Below, piece by piece: positions 50,401 to 59,523 of a DNA stretch of 64,000 nucleotides. Position 1 is the stretch's first letter, and each line of letters starts with the position of its first letter. Location: positions 183,484,396 through 183,548,395 of the forward strand of contig NC_091120.1 in NCBI RefSeq assembly GCF_040183065.1, given 5' to 3'. The position numbers and the translations under genes were made by a program. The stretch comes from Periplaneta americana. Taxonomy: Eukaryota > Arthropoda > Insecta > Blattodea > Blattidae. Below the pieces are notes generated by a model that worked only from the letters and a program-made list of their open reading frames with translations, had not been told where the DNA came from and ran no database searches.

Positions 50401-53400
50401 TGAAGTATAATGGTCATATGTTCGTCGAGTGAAATGCTAATAGTCTCAGTCTGTGGTTTTTGTTTACCTAGACCCATTGTCCGTAGGTTTTTCCATAAGA
50501 TATTTGCTGTGGTTTCAGGTTCGATAAGTCTGTGGCTATGCTGGATTCTGGCATTACGTATTATTTGCGTCGTTCTGTTTCTCAGGCTTTTGTAATACTT
50601 CCCGTTATTAGCGGTTTTGTGACGCTTATAAGTACGAAAAGCCGCATCCCTTCTCGTCATTAGTTCTCTTATTATGTCGGTCATCCACGGGACAGGAAGT
50701 CTGGATACTCGTCTAGTCTTTATGGGTGCATGTTTGTTGTATAGTTGTAATACCACATAATTGAAATCTTCCACTTTCTCATTAACACTGTGCAAGCTCC
50801 AAATATAATTCCAAGACATTTCTAAAGCGTCAGCTGTAAGTTCAGTTTCATCAGTGTTATTCATGTCCCTGTAAGATATTATCTTGGATATCCGTTTAGG
50901 ACATTGAAGCCAGTATTCTACGTAAATTAAGTCATGTACTGAGGTACCGGGCACTGGTAGTTGTCCGTGTCTTAGGATTCTCTGTGGATGAATGGTCACA
51001 ATTAGGTCAAGTATTATGTATTAACATATATTTAAGTGTGGAGTGAGTTTTCTTATATTAATTGCAATTTTTACGAACAAAGGCTATTCATGTGCGATGA
51101 GATAATATTACAGAAAATAAAGCGAAAGTGGCAGAGAAAAACAAAACGCATGCAGAAAATGTATCTTTACTTTTGCATTGTTCACAACAAATTCCATACA
51201 TTCCCTTGAATAAGGGAATGGGTTTCGTTGGTAGAATCTTGACAGCTTTATTTTCCTGAACAAGATCTTCTAAGGGTTAGTGACACACAGAATGAACAGT
51301 AAATAATTTAATTACTTTCAAAGGGATATTCTTTGAGTTATTCAAAATAAATATGTTTAATACAATTTTACTCGTTCTTACTTATAACAATATTCTTCGT
51401 TAAATGTTGACGTCTCGTGTTGCTATGCATTCGCTTGCGTTATAGTCCAAATTCAACATCGGAATTATGATGGCGAACTTCCTAGTTGTCATTACAATAG
51501 AAATGAAAAAATTGTCTCGAAAACAATTACGTGTTTAATATTATGTGCCACATACGAGATAGACTATTAGATTCACAAAGTAGTTGTTCACCTGATGATA
51601 GTAAGAAATACTGTATCATATTTAAAATTTGCTCCAGTAACATCTTCTGACGTAGAACGAATATTTTCAGAGTACATTGATTTCTTCTCAACATAAAAGC
51701 AGTTTTTCGATAAAATTAAAATCACAATTGTATACTTTCTATGTTATTTTATATATATATATATGAATAAATTATTTTAGTGTTGGGGGTAACGAGGTTT
51801 ATAATTACATATTATTGTTTTTATATTATTTGCTTATTATTTTCTTATTCTAAGGCTGTGGACATTTGAAGCACATGTTTGGTTGCCTTCCGGATGTACA
51901 TGTTTGTCGTTCTAGTTCACTGACATTGAGAGATGAGCGATTACTTTTTATTCGGTAGAGATATAGTCCAAGCTCACACAACTTAACAGTTTTGGTACCA
52001 ACGTCCTAGCTCTGGTAATTATAATTTCATGTAGAATTCCTAACTATGCAGTTAAGAACAACATGAAATACAATTAAAATTAACGTAATGGTTGAAGAAA
52101 ACATATTGTTTACTTACTTCATTCTATTTTATTTACAGTCTTTCATTCCTGTGTATCTAAACAACGCATTTGGGGGAGCGCCCATCAAGCAATTGATGCA
52201 TTTAGTACAGCTCTATAATTCTGGTAAGCATTCATACAATTTCTCATTCAAAATAACATTTTCAGAATATGTTGGACCAATACTAAAGCCAGCGAGTAAA
52301 GTTTAGAGTATGGAAGATAGCATCTAGGAGGAAAAGTTAATTACCAGAATTGCATAAAAATACCTTTTCCAAAACCTTCTTAGTGCTGTACCATGTTACA
52401 AAAATATCTGTACATGCAGTAGCTAATGTTTGTGTCATTATGACAGTTATCTTTAAATAACTTGAAAACGATTAGAGATATCTCGAAACAGATTGCGCCA
52501 TTGTTTCTTTTTTTTCAGAAAATTTCACATGATTTTGAGTGCCTAAGTGACCCCTTTCCATTTAAAATGTCAAAATCGCATCCAAAATGGCGGATTTTGA
52601 GATAGCTGAGGGCTAGAATCGAATGTGTCACTGTAGAGCATTTGGTCTTACAAATACCGGTAACACCTATAGTAGTCGAAAATCAAGCATATGGAAGACA
52701 TTTATACGAGCCGTTCGGAGCAAAAGTGGTGTAAGTCAAAATTGGGTGATTAGGTTTAAAGTAAAAATTCTGTAAAATACATCGCAAAGTAGCAATTAAT
52801 ATATCCTTCTTGCTATCCACTGACTACTAATAGTTTAAAGGTCTGCGCACACCGACGCGGGATGCGGGAGCGGTAGCGAATGCGAAACCAGGCACCGTGC
52901 AAGCTCCTCTGGTGGCGATTGTTGTTACTAACTGCGGGACAGCAGCGATAGAGTTATGCTTGAAGCGTATGAATATACTTAACATCTCAGGTTAAATTAT
53001 TAGAAATATGGATGATCCTAAAAAGCGGAAAGGTAATGCAAATTGCTGTGTTATTGAGTGTAGTAATGCTTATAGGAACACACCAACCGATACTGTCTTT
53101 ATTCATTCCCAAAACAGAAAACTCAGGCTCAAAGACGCTAATTGTGGATCCATGCAGTACGCAGACGAAAGTAAATAAGGCTACACTGCTTGTAATCATA
53201 GTATTATTACATACTAGGCCTGATATAAACAATAGAATATAAGTTATATAGTATTATGTTTATAAATAACCATTAAGTTAACGACAGGAATTTATCATTT
53301 AAATTTAAAAAACTACATAATTACTGAGTTCTTTACATATATATTATGTATAATATTAGCAACAATAAATAATAACAAACGATCAATGTTTTCGTAATAT

Positions 53401-54749
53401 GACTGTTCGCCCTCATTCAATGATCTGAAATCTGATTTAAATGCCAAACAACTTCACTGATATTTCAGGAAGTTTGTAGTTACATTTTTACACTCCTCTA
53501 GCAGTACTGAACTTTCCACTGAGTCTATAAAATAATTAAAGATTGGAGATTGCTGGGTTTGCAGTGAAAGACCTGCCATTGGGCAGAACACTATGAATCA
53601 ATAAACCCATTCTTACTAATATTACAACTTTTTATCGGCAGAAAGCCGCATGTAATTTCTATATCACACATGACTAGTGAATGACTGCGAGCCTGTAGTT
53701 AATTAGGAATTGAGACACTGCGCGGCGCCACCAGTACGATTTTGAGACCCATGCACGGTGTCTTCGAGATATGAATCCATTCACACCGCAGCGACACAAT
53801 CCCGCCTATACTGTTTTCGCTGTAAGAAAAATCCTCATGTAAACATAAGCACGTGGCTGTCATATCGTGATTGGCTACCAGTCGAAACACTCACACGACG
53901 CAGGAAAATATAGTCCGTATTTGGAAACCACAATCTTGTATTATTTGAAAATAAAAAATTGAATTCTAGTTGTTAAACACGATGAAACATATAACTTCAT
54001 TCATATGTAAAACGATATGTAAAAGAAAAGCTACTTTTATATTTTGTTATTTACTATGAACGCGGATGAATACCAACAGTAATACCGAGGTAGTCTGTTC
54101 TTGTAACAAGCTGGCATCACTTGAGCTCGTAGTTCACGTAAGCACGTGGTACTGAAGTATGGCTTCTGTTATTAAACATAAAAGTGGAAAATCTCTCAAA
54201 AGCGGAGAAAAACAAATAGTTTTAAATGTATATAATAAGTTAAGTGAGTTGAATCCAACGTTACCTATTAAGCGGGACTGGAGCGTTTTCCCGCGTCCCG
54301 CATTCATGTTGGCAATGGCGACTGAACAGTTAATAGAGTGCGTTATGAGCGTTATTACAATTTCTGCCACTAGGTTCGCCTCGCAATGATGAATAGTTCC
54401 ATTACTAAACACTGTGCATCGTGAAAATTCTTTAATTAATTTTGCATTACTCATCGAGTACGAAGATTTTAAACATGCCAAGCATATTTCAGTCTTATTT
54501 GAGATTTATTGATGACTTGTTAAATAATAATATACAGATTTTCAGTGTGATTTAGTTAAATTTACAATTTTGTTTCTCCTAAGTCTGGATTTGTTAAATT
54601 AAAAATGTTGCTTTCAAAGTACATTCTTCATCTGGTTCATTTACTTTGGAAAATTGATTGTTTTCAGTTATGTGTTTTCCCTTCAGATTTCGTTCTCTCT
54701 AATTCGTTTTAATTGTGAAAGTGAACCACCGGTGTCTTCTACTTTCAGA

Positions 54750-54801
<52 letters not shown>

Positions 54802-56218
54802 CAGTAGTTATTGATGCAACAATAATAATAATAATATTGATTTACGTAAAATGTTATTGAAGCAAGGAAAAACAAGAATTGTTATTGCAAAAAAAACCTA
54901 TGATATAATGCAATAATTATCAACAAGTAGGTACAATAAAATAAATATGTTACTATTTTAACATACGTAATCAAGACAATCATGGATTGCATACCACTGT
55001 ATTAGAGGATGCGTGTTAAAGAAAACTTTACAAATTTTTCACCATCAGTGAAAGCAAAGACTTTATACTAACAAGATGGATGCTAGGAGCGCCACATGCA
55101 AGATGTCTCCCTATTATATCGTGCGAACCACTATAAGATGTCCGTCTTGTTAGTACAAAGTCTTTGATGAAAGCCACAGAGGGCGTAGTAATGAATGAGA
55201 ACATGTTGTAAGAAAAAATAATGTCTGTTCTCTTAACCGGATTTTCGGTTAACAATGGTTCTGCTGTGACAGCATGAGTGTAGTACTATATGAACGAACC
55301 TATGATCATCTTCGGAAACTACAAGAAGCATCCTATTCGCGACTGCGTCCCGCTTTGGTGTGAAGACAACAACGAATTTCGCAGCGATCGCGGGATTACA
55401 AGTTTCGCCGTCGCTCCCGCGTCCCGCGTCCCGCGTTGGTGTGCGCAGACCTTAAATAAATTGAATATTAATTGCTACTTTTCGCTCTATTTTACAGAAT
55501 GTTTACTTTAAACCTCATTACCCATTTTTGGCTTACACCACTTCTGCTCTGAACGGCTCATATGGTTCCAGACTTTAGCTTCATCCTGTATTACGTTTGA
55601 GTTTACGATGAACGTTTTGAGTACACTACAGTATGAGATAGCTCATATGTGCTTTATTATATTTGCTCACTGTCTATGAAAAGTTTCTACTCCACTGTTC
55701 GCGCAGAGGCGGCCAAACTAAAAATATACACCTGTAACAGATTTTATGTTGGAGTCAATTTGACTACGACATATTTTAGAATCCTGTATATTTTTCTAGT
55801 AACAAGCATTCACACAACTACAGTACTAGTAAAATCAATAGCTGTAATTGTATTTTACGTAGACGGGATTGTAACATTGTCTGCTGATATTTTTCAGGGC
55901 GTTTCTGTCAATATGACTACGGCAAATCTGAAAACCTCAAGCGCTACAACAGCACCCAACCACCCAGCTACAACATCAGTGAAACAAAAGTGCCTGTTGC
56001 TATACTCTACTCAGATGGCGATACTACCGCCGATGTAATTGTAAGTATAACTGTGTTGTGTCAGTAGAATAATTATTATGTAACCATGGCAGCCATATTG
56101 TAACACGTACCTTGTTTTATGTAACACTGTTGAGTGATAAGGGCAGCTATTTCCATAACGTTCAATAATAATAATACACCTATTATAAGTGATAAGGGCA
56201 GCTATTTCCATAACGTTC

Positions 56219-56268
<50 letters not shown>

Positions 56269-56309
56269 ACCTATTATAAGTGATAAGGGCAGCTATTTCC
56301 ATAACGTTC

Positions 56310-56362
<53 letters not shown>

Positions 56363-56403
56363 ACCTATTATAAGTGATAAGGGCAGCTATTTCCATAACG
56401 TTC

Positions 56404-56474
<71 letters not shown>

Positions 56475-56646
56475 ACCTATTATAAGAGATAAGGGCAGCT
56501 ATTTCCATAACGTTCAATAATAATAATACACCTATTATAAGTGATAAGGGCAGCTATTTCCATAACGTTCAATAATAATAATACACCTATTATAAGTGAT
56601 AAGGGTAGCTATTTCCATAACGTTCAATAATAATAATAATAATAAT

Positions 56647-56684
<38 letters not shown>

Positions 56685-56725
56685 ACCTATTATAAGTGAT
56701 AAGGGCAGCTATTTCCATAATGTTC

Positions 56726-56760
<35 letters not shown>

Positions 56761-58413
56761 ACCTATTATAGGTGATAAGGGCAGCTATTTCCATAACGTT
56801 CAATAATAATAATACACCTATTATAAGTGATAAGGGCAGCTATTTCCATAACGTTCAATAATAATAATACACCTATTATAAGTGATAAGGGCAGCTATTT
56901 CCATAACGTTCAATAATAATAATACACCTATTATAAGTGATAAGGGCAGCTATTTCCATAACGTTCAATAATAATAATACACCTATTATAAGTGATAAGG
57001 GCAGCTATTTCCATAACGTTCAATAATAATAATACACCTATTATAAGTGATAAGGGCAGCTATTTCCATAACGTTCAATAATAATACACCTATTATAAGT
57101 GATAAGGGCAGCTATTTCCATAACGTTCAATAATAATAATACACCTATTATTATTATCGAACATTATGGAAATAGCTGCCCTTATCACTCAACAGTGTTA
57201 CATAAAACAAGGTACGTGATACAATATGGCTGCCGTGGTTACTTAACACAAGAGTACGTGATATAGTAGGAGCCAGCGATTATGGCAGACGGATTTTTTT
57301 AATGTGAACTCCAGAGCGAGTTACTCACCGATGCAAGGTCGGCTTATATCTCCACAGCAGCGGTGACCAAAACTCGAGCTGCAGTGATTACATGCGACAG
57401 ACAGCCTATGAAGTAAGGAGACGGAGGAAAGGTACTCGGCATAAATCTACAACCAGTGGTGGTTCCTGTATTAACATCTTCACGGATTCTGACGGATTTC
57501 GAGGTGTTAGACTGACGGGGATACAATTGATGTGTTGGCAACACTGCATTGAGGTCACCTGCCAAAATCGCTGCCTCCGACTGTACAATACGGCTGCCGT
57601 GGCACGGGATCTGCCTTCCGGGCGACAGGCCGAGCATCAGCCGGTAAAATGCTGTCTACAACGGCGGAAGCAGAGATGGATTAAAACATACCCTACAGTA
57701 GATGTTGAAAGCGTCGTCCTTTCGCCTGTATACAAGCTTCATATAGCGAGAATAAGCTGTCACAAACTCGTCTAAACTCATCAACTGAAATGATTCTCAA
57801 TTCATGCTCAATATCAGCCTGGAGTTCTCTAATGAAGTGGTTTCCAAACTTTCTGAAGATTCGACTCACTTCGGTGAGACTTCTTTTGCGACCCCCCCCC
57901 CACCCCTCCTTGCCGTACAGGTACTAAACCCCAATAGAAAAATATAAATCCTTGTAAAATTGAAAATAATGATAATTTTACTCAAAACCAGTGGATACCA
58001 CCCAAAGTATGCCCAAACTGAATTATATTTGGTGCAAAAATTACATGAAATATTAGGTAAACATCATTTCCAGTAGACCAAACCATTATCACCGTGACGT
58101 TGTGGTAATAGTTGAATACAAAGTGGTAAATTCCATCAAAGAAAGGGCGTTGCAAACTTGTATTTTAAGTAAAATTTGTGAAGGTATAGGTTCGTTATAT
58201 GAAAATACTCTCTATCACACAAAAATGGCTTTCTTGTGGTAACGTGATGAAAAGATTTTTACATTTAGGAACATCATTTTTCATACACCTGACTTTTAAT
58301 AAACAAGACGAGAAATCGGAATCTATGCAAACCTATTTGCCAATTGAAGAATGTGATCCCAAAACTCATTCAGTCCATTTGGTCATTTTTTATTAATTGT
58401 ACATATATTATAA

Positions 58414-58445
<32 letters not shown>

Positions 58446-59490
58446 AGATTTCTGTCACATTTTAAACTTCTTTTCTTCCAAAACAACGCCAATCCTTATC
58501 TAAAATTTTGTGTTATTTTATAAATACCAGATCACTTATCTGTGGCGCGTTAGTATACCTCTTCACAGAACACCTTGTTATTCATAATCTTTTACAGTAT
58601 CCACCTCGCGGACAATTGAATTCCCAGTCACAAAGTATTAGGGGCTGCAAGACAATAAACACATTTAAAACAGCTTAAAAGATAACCTTCTTAGCATTTC
58701 ACTCCAATCATATTGACTTAAACTATCACTGTCAACATTGTTATACTCTATTTTATTTCAAGGAGTGCAGTTCGGTGGTTCCTTTGAACACACACTTACA
58801 GATTTATGACTTCCTACATAATCACCTCTGACAATTCCATCCTGTCCCCTCGTCCCAACATTGCACAGTTGCCACAATCCTGGTGACTCTCGACGGGATT
58901 CTTGGAATTCGGAAAAGACGCGGCAACTCTGCCTCCACGTGGATTTGACGGGAGCCTGTCAATTCTTCTGCACGAGAGTTGTGATTGGTTACTGAGAGGA
59001 GAAGACAAGATTTCCGTCACAGTAAGGAAGACATTTATTTATGACAACCAATTAGTAGGGAGCAGTAGAAGGTCTGTCGGCAAAGACCTTTCTATGAAAC
59101 TGCACTCCTTGAAATAAAATACAGTATACTCCTTCCTTTAGACATGCATCCTGATAGCGCTGTATTTTCAAAATTGTCTCATAATAATCTCTTTCTATTA
59201 TCTAATATTATTTGAAATATATTAACATTCTATGTATTTTAGCTTAATTCTGCTACATAGTTTGTATTTCAGTATTTAATTAATAGTTTATAGTATTTTG
59301 TTGTTTAATTCGTAAATAACTCTTGTATATATGTAACTCTTACCTAAATCAAATTGTTGAATTCTTTATAAATTCATACATATGTATGTATACTTTTTGC
59401 TGGTTGAGTGGAAGAGAAGGCCTTACGGCCTTAACTCTGCCAGCTAAAATAAATTATTATTATTATCATTATTATTACTATTACTATTAC

Positions 59491-59523
<33 letters not shown>

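Larger units (their letters stand above)
52839..55452 (+). mobile_element. TAA-flanked TIR transposon with THAP-like remnant (PIF/Harbinger-like)
   Basis: Ends AGGTCTGCGCACACC and GGTGTGCGCAGACCT are perfect inverted repeats, followed inward by GC-rich CGCGGGA-type arms. TAA flanks both sides (52836-52838, 55453-55455), a 3-bp duplication typical of PIF/Harbinger. A THAP-like fragment lies near the left end. The catalytic domain is not recognisable. Confidence 0.75.
52708..55564. repeat. Older palindromic element surrounding the TAA-flanked transposon
   Basis: About 90 bp at 52708-52803 (GAGCCGTTCGGAGCAAAAGT, GGTGTAAGTC, GTAGCAATTAAT) recurs inverted at 55474-55562. The THAP-bearing transposon lies between the arms, so it inserted into the loop of a pre-existing palindrome. 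Confidence 0.78.

Noticed and set aside
57392-57775. 127-codon open frame as a possible host gene
   Set aside because: No recognisable domain, an equally open frame on the opposite strand, and position inside an intron next to repeats.
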